Below are positions 18,448 through 28,037 of a stretch of DNA of 64,000 nt, piece after piece. Numbering within the stretch: the stretch's first letter is position 1; the number at the start of each line of letters is the position of its first letter. The notes under the pieces are model-generated. The model saw only the letters and a list, made by a program, of their open reading frames with translations. It searched no databases and had not been told where the DNA came from. The DNA comes from Helicobacter sp. NHP19-012 (lineage in GTDB: Bacteria > Campylobacterota > Campylobacteria > Campylobacterales > Helicobacteraceae), in the NCBI RefSeq assembly GCF_019703325.1, contig NZ_AP024819.1:1240001-1304000 (forward strand), written 5' to 3'. Both the position numbers and the translations under genes were made by a program.

Positions 18448-18951
18448 TTAAGAGTTAGCCCCGATCTCCACATCAATCCATTTAAATTCGCCGTAAGTCT
18501 TGCGGATGGCTTCCTTAAGTTTTTCAAAGCTCCCACAATCATTTTTAAAATTGCCCAGTAAGCACCCTGCGCTGAATTTATGACAATTCAACTCAGAATC
18601 ATCTATGGGAAACCACGCGTATTCTTTGCCTCTTGCTCTACTCCCTGCGCTTTCAACAGCTGTTCTAGCTCTTTGAGCTACTTTTTCTAAGCCAAGCAAA
18701 TTACCATCTTTGCCACAGGCAATATAAATTTTTCCGCCCTCTTTAAGCTTGCCATCTCTTTCATCCTCTAGGCGCGTTAAAAAGTGGCGGGGGTGGGCAT
18801 ATCTGATGTAAGCCTTGCCATCCTTGTCGGTTACTTCTGCGATGAGATTATCCCCAATATAAATACCCGAATGTGCAACCCAAAAGCGTATATCACAATA
18901 TAAAACACTTCCGGGTTTAGCATACCCTTCTAGACTTGTGATTTTTGCCAT
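18448..18951 (-). CDS. LRAT-like permuted NlpC/P60 superfamily protein
   Basis: 167 residues, start ATG 18951 behind AAGGAG. A His motif comes first (AHSGIYIGDNLIAEV, near residue 24) and the candidate nucleophile Cys later in NCHKFSAGCLLG (near residue 130). This circularly permuted order is that of LRAT-type acyltransferases and hydrolases in the NlpC/P60 superfamily, whose Cys motif is NCEHF-like. No signal peptide. Such proteins act on lipids or peptides by a thiol intermediate; the substrate here is unknown. The gene is monocistronic, with 21 heptamer repeats just upstream. Confidence 0.72.
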   Translation of the reverse strand: MAKITSLEGYAKPGSVLYCDIRFWVAHSGIYIGDNLIAEVTDKDGKAYIRYAHPRHFLTRLEDERDGKLKEGGKIYIACGKDGNLLGLEKVAQRARTAVESAGSRARGKEYAWFPIDDSELNCHKFSAGCLLGNFKNDCGSFEKLKEAIRKTYGEFKWIDVEIGANS

Positions 18952-19007
18952 GAAAAACTCCTTTGACAGATTTTTACCGCATCCACCCACTAATGCCAGT
19001 CCTCAAG

Positions 19008-19154
19008 ATTGTGGATTGTGGATTGTGGATTGTGGATTGTGGATTGTGGATTGTGGATTGTGGATTGTGGATTGTGGATTGTGGATTGTGGATTGTGGAT
19101 TGTGGATTGTGGATTGTGGATTGTGGATTGTGGATTGTGGATTGTGGATTGTGG
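19008..19154. repeat. 21 perfect tandem copies of the heptamer ATTGTGG
   Basis: Exactly 147 bases, 21 uninterrupted copies with no mismatch, between the pseC stop and the LRAT-like gene, ending 57 bases upstream of its ATG. Because seven is not a multiple of three, all three forward frames stay open as a seven-residue repeat, which is why spurious frames arise. A perfect array implies recent or ongoing copy-number change by slippage. Copy number could alter promoter spacing of the downstream gene. Confidence 0.95.
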
Positions 19155-19187
19155 CACATGATTTTTTAAATCACTCTTAAAATACGC

Positions 19188-20300
19188 TCAAAACCCCCCC
19201 AAAATCTCCAATAAAGTTTGGGCGGTGTGCTTAGCAAGAGCTAAACTCATTTTTTGGTGGCAGGGTAAAGAGATTTCAGCTTTATAGAAACTCTCGGCTT
19301 TAGGTAGGGACTGCTTGCCTAGTAGATTTTCATAGAGTTTAAAGGTGTGTATGGGCTTGTAGTGCACCTGCACGCCCATTTGGGCTTGTAAAAGTGCGTC
19401 TAAGATTTGGGTTTTTCGCCCCCACAAAAAGGGCTTTAGCAAAATGGGGTATAAATGGTTGGCACTTTTAACTTTGGGGCTTAATTTGGCGTGCAAACAA
19501 GTAAAATAGGGGTTGTCTTTAAACAAGTTGTCATACAAGCAAGCAATTTCTTCTCTTTTAGCGATGAAGGTATCCACTTTTTTAAGCTGGCTTAGCCCCA
19601 AAGCAGCTTGTAATTCATTCATGCGGAAGTTAAAACCCAAAGTCTGCACCTGTGTGTCCCAGCCGTCTTTTTCCACTCCGTGGGAGATGAGCAGTTTGAG
19701 CCGCTGATAAAGAGCGTGGTCGTTCGTGGCAACTGCCCCGCCCTCGGCGGTGGTGATGGATTTAATGGCGTGGAAGCTAAACACGCTCGCATCGGCAAGC
19801 GCACCGATTTTCACGCCCGCATACGCCCCCCCAAAGGCGTGTGAGCTATCACTGATAAAAAGCAAGCCATGCCTAGCGCAAAAGGCTTTAATGGCAGGAA
19901 TATCCACGCTCGCCCCCCCGTAATCCACGCTCACCACAGCCTTCACTCCCTCTTGCAAACAATTTTCTAAAAGTGCGGGGTCAATGTTGCCATCTTGTCC
20001 GATGTCGCAAAAAATGGGTGTGGCTTTGGTCGCTAAGAGCATGTTCGTGGTCGCCACAAAACTTAGGGGCGTGGTGATGGCTTTAGAGTGGGCTAAGTCT
20101 AATGCCTGATAGAGCATGAAAAGCGCACTCGTGGCGTTCGTGCAAACCACGACATGCTTTACGCCCAAGTAATCCGCCAACGCCCTTTCAAACTTCTCCA
20201 CTAAAGGGCCCTGCGCCAAATGCGCCCCTTGCAAGGCTTGTTGCACCGCTTTTAAGTCGTCTGTGTCGATACATTGTGTGCTGTAGGGGTTGATTGCCAA
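19188..20300 (-). CDS. pseC: UDP-4-amino-4,6-dideoxy-N-acetyl-beta-L-altrosamine transaminase
   Basis: 370-residue PLP-dependent aminotransferase of the DegT/DnrJ/EryC1 family. The N-terminal INPYSTQCIDTDDLKAV, the DSSHAFGGAY stretch and the PLP-lysine motif SFHAIKSITTAEGGA match PseC (HP0366). It transaminates the 4-keto sugar made by PseB in the pathway to pseudaminic acid, which glycosylates flagellin and is needed for motility. A general sugar aminotransferase is the alternative, but the fit to PseC is close. Confidence 0.9.
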   Translation of the reverse strand: MAINPYSTQCIDTDDLKAVQQALQGAHLAQGPLVEKFERALADYLGVKHVVVCTNATSALFMLYQALDLAHSKAITTPLSFVATTNMLLATKATPIFCDIGQDGNIDPALLENCLQEGVKAVVSVDYGGASVDIPAIKAFCARHGLLFISDSSHAFGGAYAGVKIGALADASVFSFHAIKSITTAEGGAVATNDHALYQRLKLLISHGVEKDGWDTQVQTLGFNFRMNELQAALGLSQLKKVDTFIAKREEIACLYDNLFKDNPYFTCLHAKLSPKVKSANHLYPILLKPFLWGRKTQILDALLQAQMGVQVHYKPIHTFKLYENLLGKQSLPKAESFYKAEISLPCHQKMSLALAKHTAQTLLEILGGF

Positions 20301-20308
20301 GAAAATTC

Positions 20309-20827
20309 CTATTGCTTGATGATTTCAATGCCGGCGGGGGGGGTAAATTGAAAGAGGCTAGGGGCTAGGGGGATGTTTGTTTTCACTTGGCTAAAAGTGA
20401 TCTGAACTTGGCTTTGCATTTTATCGGTGTAGTTGAGTTTATAGGGCAAGCCGTTTTTTAGGGTCAGGTAGTAGATGGTGTGGTTGATCTTGGCTTTGTA
20501 ACGCCCGTCTTTTTGCCGCTCGGCTTTTTTAAGGATGGCAAAGAAATTTAGGGCTTTGTTTAATTTCGTATAGGTGGCTTGTAGTAATCTTGGCTCGTAG
20601 ATGATGACTTGCTTGTCCTGCATATAGACCTCTTTAGGGCTGGGCTTGGTGTAGCTCCACCTAGCAAAAAAGGGGATCTTGGCTAAAATTTGCCCCTCAT
20701 AGGTGGGATTGATGGGCGAGGGGGTTGTGCCCAGCACCACCTGCTTAAAGTGGGCGCTTAGGCTAGCAAACTGCAAGGGAGCAGAAACTAAAAACTGGAA
20801 ACAAAGGACAAACAGATAGGCGCGCAT
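20309..20827 (-). CDS. lolA: periplasmic outer-membrane lipoprotein carrier
   Basis: 172 residues with a signal peptide (MRAYLFVLCFQFLVSAPLQFAS) and a LolA-type beta-rich body: LSAHFKQ near the start of the mature protein, LAKIPFFARWSYTKPSPKEVYM, then a hydrophobic C-terminus. LolA carries lipoproteins across the periplasm from the Lol ABC complex. It is divergent from secA, with the LolC/E-like permease directly after secA, the grouping known as HP0785-HP0787. pseC follows eight bases downstream. Confidence 0.85.
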   Translation of the reverse strand: MRAYLFVLCFQFLVSAPLQFASLSAHFKQVVLGTTPSPINPTYEGQILAKIPFFARWSYTKPSPKEVYMQDKQVIIYEPRLLQATYTKLNKALNFFAILKKAERQKDGRYKAKINHTIYYLTLKNGLPYKLNYTDKMQSQVQITFSQVKTNIPLAPSLFQFTPPAGIEIIKQ

Positions 20828-20920
20828 GTACTCTCTTTTTATGGGGAATTTTACAAAATTTTGTTAAAATTTGCACTTATGCAAAAAGACATTATCCTTG
20901 GGATTTGAGGGATGCTTGGA

Positions 20921-23509
20921 ATGATAAAAACCGTGCTGGGTAAAATTATAGGCACAAAGAACCAACGAGAGATCAAACGCTACCAAAAACGGGTGGCAGA
21001 GATCAACGCCCTAGAGGCTGAAGTGCAGGCCTTAAGCGATGACGCATTGCAACAACGCTTTTTTGGCTTGAAAGAGGCGGTGCAAAAGGGAGAGAAGGAC
21101 TTACAAGAGGTTTTGCCCTTGAGTTTTGCGATCACTAGGGAGGCTTCTAGGCGGATTTTAGGCATGCGCCACTTTGATGTGCAGCTCATTGGGGGGATGG
21201 TCTTGCACGAGGGTAAAATCGCCGAGATGAAAACAGGCGAGGGCAAAACTTTAGTGGCGACTTTAGCGGTTGCCCTGAATGCTCTTGGCGGACACAGCGT
21301 GCATGTGGTAACGGTGAATGACTACCTTGCCCAAAGGGACGCGACCCAAATGCAACCCTTGTATAACTTTTTGGGTTACAGCGTGGGGGTGGTTACGGGG
21401 GGCGTGGGTGATGAAGAGCGGCTTGAGATTTACGCAAATGACATTGTCTATGGCACGAATAACGAATTTGGCTTTGACTATCTAAGAGACAACATGAAAT
21501 ACTCCCTAGAGCAAAAGGTGCAGAAAGAACACGCCTTTGCGATTGTGGATGAGGTGGATTCGATTTTGATCGATGAGGCCCGCACGCCCTTAATCATCTC
21601 TGGCCCCGTGAATAAACGCATGGAGAATTACGAAAGGGCGGACAATGTCGCTAAGAACATGCAAGTTGAGGTGGATTTTACGATTGATGAAAAAAACCGC
21701 GTGATTTTAATCACCGAAGAGGGCATTAAAAAGGCAGAAGAGCTCTTTGGCGTGGACAATCTTTACAGCTTGGAAAATGCGATTTTATCCCACCACCTCG
21801 ATCAAGCCCTTAAAGCGCATTATCTCTTTGCACGGGATAAGGATTATGTAGTCGCCAATGGGGAGGTGGTGATTGTGGATGAATTTACGGGGCGTTTGAG
21901 TGAGGGCAGACGTTTTAGCGAGGGCTTGCACCAAGCCCTAGAGGCGAAAGAAAAGGTTGGTATCAAAGAGGAGAGCCAAACTTTAGCCGACATCACTTTT
22001 CAAAACTACTTTAGATTGTATGATAAACTCTCAGGCATGACAGGCACAGCGCAGACAGAGGCGACCGAGTTTTTAGAAATTTATAATTTAGAAGTCGTGT
22101 CTGTGCCTACGAATTTACCCATCCAGCGCAAGGATTTAAACGACCTCATCTATAAAAGCGAGCGGGAGAAGTTTGAAGCGGTGGTGGCTAAGATTAAAGA
22201 GTTGCACAAAATAGGTCAGCCCGTTTTGGTCGGCACGGCGAGCATCCAAAAGAGCGAGGCTTTGCACGCTCTACTCCAAAAAGAGCGCATCCCCCACACG
22301 GTGCTAAACGCCAAACAGCACACCAAAGAAGCCGAGATCATCAAAGATGCGGGGCTTAAGGGGGCGGTAACGATCGCCACGAACATGGCAGGGCGGGGCG
22401 TGGACATTAAGATCAGCCAAGAGATCAAAGACTTGGGCGGGCTTTACATCATCGGCACCGAGCGGCATGAAAGCCGTAGGATCGACAACCAGCTAAGGGG
22501 GCGTTCTGGCAGGCAGGGCGATCCGGGGGTGAGCCAATTTTATTTGAGTCTTGAGGATGGCTTGCTTAGAATCTTTGGCAGCGATCGCATCAAGGGGGTG
22601 ATGGAGAAACTCGGTCTACAAGATGGCGAATACATCGAGTCTAAATTAGTAACCCGCTCTGTGGAGAACGCCCAAAAGAAAGTAGAGGCTCTGCATTTTG
22701 AGAGCCGCAAACACCTACTAGAATACGACGATGTCGCCAACGAGCAGCGCAAGACGGTGTATAAATTCCGCAACGAGCTTTTGGATGAAAACTACGACAT
22801 CGGCGCACGCATTGCCGAGAACCGCCAATATGCTGTGGCGTGCATTTTAGAGAACAACCAAGCCTTTAAAGAACAGGACTTTTCAGACGAGGATTTAGAA
22901 AACGCCAAGCAAGCCTTGCAAGAGGACTTCAACACCACTATTGACTTTACCCCCCTGCAAGAGCGCGATTTTGTCTCTGTGGAAAACTTCATTTTAGAGG
23001 CTCTAGAGGCAGAGTATGCCTCCAAAATGGCGCATGTGCAGGATTTGAATAAAATCGAGCGGGTGGTGTATCTGCAGATACTGGACAACGCGTGGCGCGA
23101 ACATCTCTACACGATGGACAACTTAAAAACGGGCATTGGGCTTCGAGGCTATAACCAAAAAGACCCCTTAGTGGAGTATAAAAAAGAGAGTTACAACCTC
23201 TTTTTAGAACTCATCGACTCCATTAAAATAGAGGCGATCCGCACCTTTTATAAACTTGAGCTGGTCGCCAACACCCCAGAGGACACCGAGCGCTTTTTAA
23301 GTGGTCTAGAGGGCGACCAACTAGAGCTGAACTTCAACAACCAAGACATTGAGGAGGGGCTAAACAGTTGGAACGAGACCAAGCCCAAGACCATCGCCCG
23401 CAACAGCCCTTGCCCTTGCGGCAGCGGCAAGAAATATAAAAATTGCCATGGCAAGAGCGGACCTAAAAAAGGCATTTTTGCCACTAACAACAAACCCACG
23501 GATGCCTAG
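20921..23509 (+). CDS. secA: preprotein translocase ATPase
   Basis: 862 residues. Walker [10 protein letters not shown] near residue 105, DEVD Walker B near 207, the preprotein cross-linking domain and the arginine-finger region [10 protein letters not shown] are all present, and the C-terminus has the zinc SEC-C motif [15 protein letters not shown] that contacts SecB or ribosomes. SecA drives Sec-dependent export at the inner membrane. I choose ATG 20921 over ATG 20912: GAGGG is too close to the first and correctly spaced for the second, and [11 protein letters not shown] matches family N-termini. Overlaps the next gene by eight bases. Confidence 0.97.
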   Translation: MIKTVLGKIIGTKNQREIKRYQKRVAEINALEAEVQALSDDALQQRFFGLKEAVQKGEKDLQEVLPLSFAITREASRRILGMRHFDVQLIGGMVLHEGKIAEMKTGEGKTLVATLAVALNALGGHSVHVVTVNDYLAQRDATQMQPLYNFLGYSVGVVTGGVGDEERLEIYANDIVYGTNNEFGFDYLRDNMKYSLEQKVQKEHAFAIVDEVDSILIDEARTPLIISGPVNKRMENYERADNVAKNMQVEVDFTIDEKNRVILITEEGIKKAEELFGVDNLYSLENAILSHHLDQALKAHYLFARDKDYVVANGEVVIVDEFTGRLSEGRRFSEGLHQALEAKEKVGIKEESQTLADITFQNYFRLYDKLSGMTGTAQTEATEFLEIYNLEVVSVPTNLPIQRKDLNDLIYKSEREKFEAVVAKIKELHKIGQPVLVGTASIQKSEALHALLQKERIPHTVLNAKQHTKEAEIIKDAGLKGAVTIATNMAGRGVDIKISQEIKDLGGLYIIGTERHESRRIDNQLRGRSGRQGDPGVSQFYLSLEDGLLRIFGSDRIKGVMEKLGLQDGEYIESKLVTRSVENAQKKVEALHFESRKHLLEYDDVANEQRKTVYKFRNELLDENYDIGARIAENRQYAVACILENNQAFKEQDFSDEDLENAKQALQEDFNTTIDFTPLQERDFVSVENFILEALEAEYASKMAHVQDLNKIERVVYLQILDNAWREHLYTMDNLKTGIGLRGYNQKDPLVEYKKESYNLFLELIDSIKIEAIRTFYKLELVANTPEDTERFLSGLEGDQLELNFNNQDIEEGLNSWNETKPKTIARNSPCPCGSGKKYKNCHGKSGPKKGIFATNNKPTDA

Positions 23510-24734
23510 CACTTCGTTAGTGGCGTTTTTGGTGCGCCGCTATTTGCGCTTTGACAAGACCCAACCTTTCATTAGCATCACCGCGATTCTAGCCTTTTTG
23601 GGGGTGGCGGTGGGGGTGATGGTGCTCATCGTGGCCATGGCGATCATGAATGGTATGAATGCAGAGTTTGAAAAGAAACTCTTTGTGATGAACTACCCGC
23701 TCACGCTCTACGCCACAAGCTACTATGGCATAGAGCAAAAGACCTTAAACGCCCTAGAGCAGCGCTTCCCGCACTTACGCTTTAGCCCCTATTTGCAAAG
23801 CCAAGTCGTGGCGCGCTTTAATGGCATGTTAAGTGGGGGTATGCTCTTTGGCGTGGACATGCAAAAAGAGGTGCAGATCAACAACATTTTAAAAAAAGGC
23901 TTAAATGGGGTCAATTTACAAGCTTTCAGGCAAACCCCCTTTAATTTGGTGGCAGGCAAGGGCTTTAAAGACTCGCTACTTTTAGGCAACACACACAGCA
24001 TTGATTTATTTTTCACCAAGTTAGAGCCCACGGGTTTTGTGCTCTCCCCAACCATGAAACGCTTTAGCTTGAAGGGCTTTTTTGAATCGGGGCTTAAAGC
24101 CTATGATGGCAGTTATTTATACACGAACATACAAGCTTTGCAAGCGATTAGGGATTTGCCCGAGGGGGTGTATGATGGCGTGCACATTTACTCTAAGCAC
24201 CCCATGCAAGACATGGAGAAGATCAAACAAACCCTTAAAGAAATCCCTAACAATGGCGTGGACATTGAGGGCTGGTGGCAACAAAATGGCAACTTCTTTT
24301 CGGCCATGGCTTTAGAAAAGCGCGCCCTTTTCATTGTGTTGATGCTGATCATCCTCATGGCAAGCCTCAATATCATCAGCTCGCTGTTAATGGTGGTGAT
24401 GAACCGCCGTAAAGAGATCGCCTTACTGCTTAGTCTTGGTGCAACCACTAAAGAAATCCAAAAGAGCTTTTTTGCTTTGGGCTCAGTGATTGGCGTGGGG
24501 GGGATTGTGCTAGGCGTGCTCCTAGCCTTTTTAGTGCTGTGGGTGCTTGCCACCTTTCCCATCATCTCCCTACCCGCCGATGTTTATGGCATTAACAGAC
24601 TGCCCCTAGATTTGTCGGCTGTGGATTTTTTCAGCACCCTCATTGGTGCGCTTGTGATTGTCGCCCTATCATCGCACTATCCAGCCCGCAAGGCGGCAGG
24701 TGTAGATGCATTGGCGATTTTGCGTAATGAGTAG
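23502..24734 (+). CDS. lolC: LolC/LolE-type lipoprotein-releasing ABC permease
   Basis: 410 residues with the FtsX/MacB-type topology: one N-terminal membrane helix (near residues 25-50, [22 protein letters not shown]), a large periplasmic domain, then three C-terminal helices ([63 protein letters not shown]). It extracts mature lipoproteins from the inner membrane and hands them to LolA. The start at 23502 overlaps the secA stop. The LolD ATPase is not in the window. Only one permease gene is visible, so a homodimeric LolF-like form is possible. Confidence 0.88.
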   Translation: MPSTSLVAFLVRRYLRFDKTQPFISITAILAFLGVAVGVMVLIVAMAIMNGMNAEFEKKLFVMNYPLTLYATSYYGIEQKTLNALEQRFPHLRFSPYLQSQVVARFNGMLSGGMLFGVDMQKEVQINNILKKGLNGVNLQAFRQTPFNLVAGKGFKDSLLLGNTHSIDLFFTKLEPTGFVLSPTMKRFSLKGFFESGLKAYDGSYLYTNIQALQAIRDLPEGVYDGVHIYSKHPMQDMEKIKQTLKEIPNNGVDIEGWWQQNGNFFSAMALEKRALFIVLMLIILMASLNIISSLLMVVMNRRKEIALLLSLGATTKEIQKSFFALGSVIGVGGIVLGVLLAFLVLWVLATFPIISLPADVYGINRLPLDLSAVDFFSTLIGALVIVALSSHYPARKAAGVDALAILRNE

Positions 24735-24763
24735 TCATTTACCATTATTAAGTTGCTTTGTGT

Positions 24764-24769
24764 TAGAAT
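24764..24769 (+). promoter_or_regulatory. -10 candidate for the RRM gene
   Basis: TAGAAT preceded by TGT in an otherwise non-coding 86-base gap, about 52 bases before the TTG start at 24821. Confidence 0.4.
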
Positions 24770-24820
24770 GAGCTCGTTCCTCGTTTATTTTAACAGGACT
24801 AAATCTAGTGGAGAAACGCC

Positions 24821-25066
24821 TTGAAGAACATTTATGTAGGGAATTTGGTTTATAGCGCAACAAATCAGGAGGTTGAGGAACTCTTTAGCCAATTTGGTGC
24901 TGTAAACTCTGTGAAGTTGATCCAGGATCGCGAAACCAAAAGACCTAAAGGGTTTGGCTTTGTGGAAATGGAAGACGAGGGCGCACAGCAAGCCATCGCC
25001 AAGTTAGACAACACGGATTTTATGGGACGCACCATTCGGGTTACTGAGGCAAACCCCCGTAAATAA
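24821..25066 (+). CDS. single-RRM RNA-binding protein
   Basis: 81 residues, almost entirely one RNA recognition motif: RNP2 IYVGNL at the N-terminus and RNP1 KGFGFVEM near residue 43. Small RRM proteins of this kind occur in Helicobacter (HP0827 is the counterpart by sequence). TTG at 24821 is taken as start because GGAG lies seven bases upstream and the resulting MKNIYVGNL fits the family. Role is presumably in RNA binding; targets are unknown. Its end lies four bases from the convergent uvrC stop. Confidence 0.88.
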   Translation: MKNIYVGNLVYSATNQEVEELFSQFGAVNSVKLIQDRETKRPKGFGFVEMEDEGAQQAIAKLDNTDFMGRTIRVTEANPRK

Positions 25067-25069
25067 ACC

Positions 25070-26323
25070 CTAACCCAAAAAGGCTTTGCGCTTTTTGAGC
25101 CTATGGTAGGCGAGCGCAAAGCGGTGTGCTTCGTCTCTCAAATTTTGTAAAAATTGCAGCCGCACATCCTGCGCCTTTAGCTTCCAAGTCTGCGAAACAC
25201 TATAGATGACATCCGCCACATCCCCTCCCCCCCGCTTAGCCCGCTTGTGCGCCTTTTCTTTCGCCAAAGCGATGACCGCCACACTAACCCCCAAACTTTC
25301 TAAAATCTGTGTAGCCAGCAGGGCTTGGGCGCGCCCGCCATCTAAGAGCCATAAATCGGGCAAGCCCCCTTGTTTTATGCGTCTTTCTAGCATTTCGTGC
25401 ATTTGGGCGTATTCGTCTGTGCCTGCAAGGCTGTAGCGCCGATACGCGCTTTTAAGCCACTTGCCCCTAGACCACACGACCATCCCCCCCACGCACGCAC
25501 TTTGGGCATGGTGGCTCACATCAAACACCTCAATGCGTTTAGGCGGTTTGCTAAGCTCCAAGAGCTCTTGCAAGGCAAGCCCCATTTGCACTTCGGGTTG
25601 TTCTGTGCGTTTTAGCAAGGTTTGCACCACTTGCAAATAATCCCTAAAAATCGCCGCCTCTTCAAAACGCTCTTGCGTGGCTAGGATACGCATGCGTTCT
25701 TTAAGCCGAGCACATAATTTATCTTTATGTTCTAGTAGGTCTAGGGCTTCTTTAACAAGGGGGGCATAATCTTGTGGGCTCACTTTGCCACTGCAAGGGG
25801 CTAAACAACGCCCCATTTGGTGAAAAATGCAGGGCTTTTTGCCCTTTAAACAGCTCTTGCTTTGCACTAGGGGGATCAAACTTTGCACACTCTCTAAGAG
25901 CTCTAAAGAGGCTAGGCTAAAGGGGCCAAAGCACTTGTGCCCCTCTAGGGGCTCTCTTGTGCGCTCCAAGGTGGGGTAGGGTTTGCGTAAATCGATACAA
26001 ATGTAGGGGTAGGTTTTGGAGTCTTTTAAGAGGATATTGTATTTGGGTTGTTTGGTTTTAATGAGTTTGTTTTCTAACAGCAGGGCTTCTTCTTCGCTAT
26101 GTGTGGTTTGCACTTGCAAATAGGCGATTTGGCTCACCATCCGTTGTATGCGGACGCTATTTTTAGGATTGGGGGTAACCTGTGCGCCTTGCACCTTAAA
26201 GTAACTCAAAACACGTTTTTGTAAATTCTTGGCTTTGCCCACATAGAGCAAATTATCTTTAGCATCAAAATACAAATACACCCCGCTTGTGGTGGGGAGA
26301 TTACTTAGGCTCTGTGCTTGCAT
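25070..26323 (-). CDS. uvrC: excinuclease ABC subunit C, short form without C-terminal HhH
   Basis: Nucleotide excision repair endonuclease. A GIY-YIG domain is at the N-terminus (SGVYLYF, LLYVGKAKNL), Cys-rich KSCLKGKKPCIFHQMGRC near residue 155, UVR-like motif near residues 205-240, and the RNase H-like domain with FDVSHHAQ, LLDGGRAQ and LRDEAHRFA carrying the expected Asp, Asp and His. At 417 residues it is far shorter than the ~590-610 usual: the linker between UVR and RNase H domains is about 25 residues, and the protein ends at the point where the tandem helix-hairpin-helix should begin. No HhH frame is hidden downstream; the RRM gene abuts. Confidence 0.86.
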   Translation of the reverse strand: MQAQSLSNLPTTSGVYLYFDAKDNLLYVGKAKNLQKRVLSYFKVQGAQVTPNPKNSVRIQRMVSQIAYLQVQTTHSEEEALLLENKLIKTKQPKYNILLKDSKTYPYICIDLRKPYPTLERTREPLEGHKCFGPFSLASLELLESVQSLIPLVQSKSCLKGKKPCIFHQMGRCLAPCSGKVSPQDYAPLVKEALDLLEHKDKLCARLKERMRILATQERFEEAAIFRDYLQVVQTLLKRTEQPEVQMGLALQELLELSKPPKRIEVFDVSHHAQSACVGGMVVWSRGKWLKSAYRRYSLAGTDEYAQMHEMLERRIKQGGLPDLWLLDGGRAQALLATQILESLGVSVAVIALAKEKAHKRAKRGGGDVADVIYSVSQTWKLKAQDVRLQFLQNLRDEAHRFALAYHRLKKRKAFLG

Positions 26324-26753
26324 GGTGCTTTTTAATGCAAGTGCGGATATTTTCTAAAATGGCTCTTAGCTCAGGGTCTTTAAAGGGGTTTTCAAAGTCG
26401 CCCCTAGCGCGCTCGTGGTAGTAGAGTTTGGGGGGCGTGGTTTCAAAGCTTTGTTGGATACGCCTTGGCAAATAGCCCTGCACTTCTGTGGGCTTGATGG
26501 GTATATCTAGCTTTTGTGCAGCGTTTAAGAGGGTGGGGGCGAAGTGGCCCTTTTGCCCGTTGAAGTAATTGTAAGCGCTTGGGTGCTTGAAGACAAGCAA
26601 GAGTTTAGAATTTTTCATTACAATGGAGCGCAAACCGACCCGAATGCCATCGGGTAAATACAATTTTAATTTATCAAGTTGCAGGCGCACTTTTAGGAGG
26701 GTGAAGTCGGGTCGTTGCAAAAGTTGGGAGAAGATATGTTGCGCGTCTTTCAT
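26301..26753 (-). CDS. DUF721/DciA-like protein
   Basis: 150 residues, cytosolic, overlapping the uvrC start by 23 bases. The N-terminal half has the DUF721 pattern (a helix, LQLDKLKLYLPDGIRVGLRSIVMKNSKLLLVFKHPSAYNYF). DUF721 proteins of the DciA type help load the replicative helicase in bacteria without DnaC, while others are uncharacterised; Helicobacter has no DnaC, so such a role is possible but unproven. The C-terminal half is specific and basic. Same placement beside uvrC as HP0820. Confidence 0.65.
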   Translation of the reverse strand: MKDAQHIFSQLLQRPDFTLLKVRLQLDKLKLYLPDGIRVGLRSIVMKNSKLLLVFKHPSAYNYFNGQKGHFAPTLLNAAQKLDIPIKPTEVQGYLPRRIQQSFETTPPKLYYHERARGDFENPFKDPELRAILENIRTCIKKHHASTEPK

Positions 26754-26879
26754 GTATGTATTTTAGCATGTTTGCTATCCGGCTGTGGCTTTAAAGCCCC
26801 GCCTTTTTACAAGACCAACAAACCCCCCGCCACAAAGCCCCAAGCCCCCACGACCAAGCACACCATCCAAGAGGAGTAG
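26736..26879 (+). CDS. 47-residue LptM/YifL-like lipoprotein
   Basis: Start ATG 26736 with GGAG five bases upstream. The signal MLRVFHVCILACLLSGC ends in a lipobox (LLSGC), and the mature peptide is CGFKAPPFYK, then a Pro/Lys/Thr-rich tail. The C-G-x-K-x-P-x-Y pattern after the lipid Cys is that of small lipoproteins of the LptM (YifL) family, which support LptD maturation in E. coli. The first 18 bases overlap the start of the DUF721 gene on the other strand. It ends 36 bases before the aminotransferase. Easily missed because of its size. Confidence 0.6.
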   Translation: MLRVFHVCILACLLSGCGFKAPPFYKTNKPPATKPQAPTTKHTIQEE

Positions 26880-26886
26880 ATTTAGG

Positions 26887-26892
26887 TATAAT
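26887..26892 (+). promoter_or_regulatory. -10 hexamer of the aminotransferase-murC-mutS2 operon
   Basis: Perfect TATAAT in the 36-base gap after the micro-lipoprotein, 24 bases before ATG 26916. Confidence 0.55.
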
Positions 26893-26915
26893 GGGCGTTT
26901 TTAGTGGAGAATTGT

Positions 26916-28037
26916 ATGTTTGAGCCCTACCCCTTTGAGCGCCTACGAGAGCTATTGAAAGACTGCAAGAGGGGGGCAAATGCCCCCTTAGATTTGTCCA
27001 TCGGTGAACCGCAGTTTGAAACCCCCCTTAGTGTGCAAGAAACCTTAAAAGCCCACACGCAAGAATTACGCTTTTACCCTAAAAGCAGTGGGGAGGATTT
27101 TTTAAAAGAGGCACAAATGGCGTTTGTGAAAAAACGCTTTGGTGTGGAGCTGTCTAAAGAGCAAATCATCCCCACCTTTGGCTCTAAAGAAGTGCTCTTT
27201 AGCCTGCCTATTTTCTACCTACACGACAAAGAAGCTCCCATTATGGCTTTTGCCAATCCCTTTTATCAAGTGTATTTAGCTAGTGCACGGGTGGCGCGCG
27301 CTCAGGTGGTCTTGATGGATTTAAGCCCAGAAAATAACTTCACGCCCACTTTAGAGCAAGAGGCGGATTTAGTCATCTTAAACTCGCCCAACAACCCCAC
27401 AGGGCGGACTTTAGACTTAGAAGAGTTGAAAGAGTGGGTGCTAAAAGCCCTTGACGAGGATTTTCTCTTAGTCAATGACGAGTGTTACAGCAACATTTAC
27501 GCCCAAACGCCCCCCCCTTCGATCTTGCAAGCGTGCATGGAAGTGGGCAACACAGATTTTAAAAATGTCCTTGCCATCAACTCCCTCTCTAAGACTTTAA
27601 GCGCACCGGGGCTTAGAAGTGCCTACATTGCCGGGGACGCTACTATTTTAAAGCCCTACCAAGTCTTTAGAAGTTACAGCGGTTGTGCCTTGCCCCTACC
27701 ATTGCAACACGCCAGTGCCGTAGGCTGGCTAGACTTAAAATCCCAAGAGCACATCCGCCATATTTACGCCAAAAACCTAAACCTCGCCCAAGAGATTTTG
27801 GGCGTGCCAATTTATCCCACAAGCTTTTATGTGTGGCTGGAGGTGCGCGAGGGGCAAGAATTTACCAAGCACCTTTACACCACTGAGGGGATAAAAGTCC
27901 TACCCGGGGACTTTCTAGGCTATGGCAATAGCCCACACACAAAGGACTTTGTGCGGGTGGCTTTGGTGTATGCCCCTGAGAGCCTAGCCCCCGCCCTAAA
28001 CGCCCTTAAAAACGCCCTAGATAGCTATTTATGCTAG
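26916..28037 (+). CDS. class I/II aminotransferase, probable succinyldiaminopimelate transaminase
   Basis: 373-residue PLP enzyme. The N-terminal PFERLRELL and [20 protein letters not shown] near residue 162, NDECYSNIY near 190 and [15 protein letters not shown] with the PLP lysine near 224 define fold type I. Gene order with murC, a small membrane protein and mutS2 matches HP0624-HP0621; such enzymes are generally assigned as DapC in this lineage, but specificity is inferred. Start 26916 has GGAG well spaced; the upstream GTG at 26904 would overlap the ribosome site. It overlaps murC by seven bases. Confidence 0.85.
   Translation: MFEPYPFERLRELLKDCKRGANAPLDLSIGEPQFETPLSVQETLKAHTQELRFYPKSSGEDFLKEAQMAFVKKRFGVELSKEQIIPTFGSKEVLFSLPIFYLHDKEAPIMAFANPFYQVYLASARVARAQVVLMDLSPENNFTPTLEQEADLVILNSPNNPTGRTLDLEELKEWVLKALDEDFLLVNDECYSNIYAQTPPPSILQACMEVGNTDFKNVLAINSLSKTLSAPGLRSAYIAGDATILKPYQVFRSYSGCALPLPLQHASAVGWLDLKSQEHIRHIYAKNLNLAQEILGVPIYPTSFYVWLEVREGQEFTKHLYTTEGIKVLPGDFLGYGNSPHTKDFVRVALVYAPESLAPALNALKNALDSYLC

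Noticed and set aside
19008..19154. CRISPR array
   Set aside because: The unit is 7 bp with no spacers and there are no cas genes.
19008..19154. Chromosomal origin (DnaA box cluster)
   Set aside because: Only seven of nine bases match the E. coli box, the Helicobacter box differs, and dnaA, A/T-rich unwinding element and strand-switch context are absent.
18938..19180. Three open forward frames and one reverse frame across the heptamer array, encoding a seven-residue repeat
   Set aside because: They are a by-product of a 7-bp unit with no stop in any forward frame. No ribosome site or non-repeat domain supports a protein.
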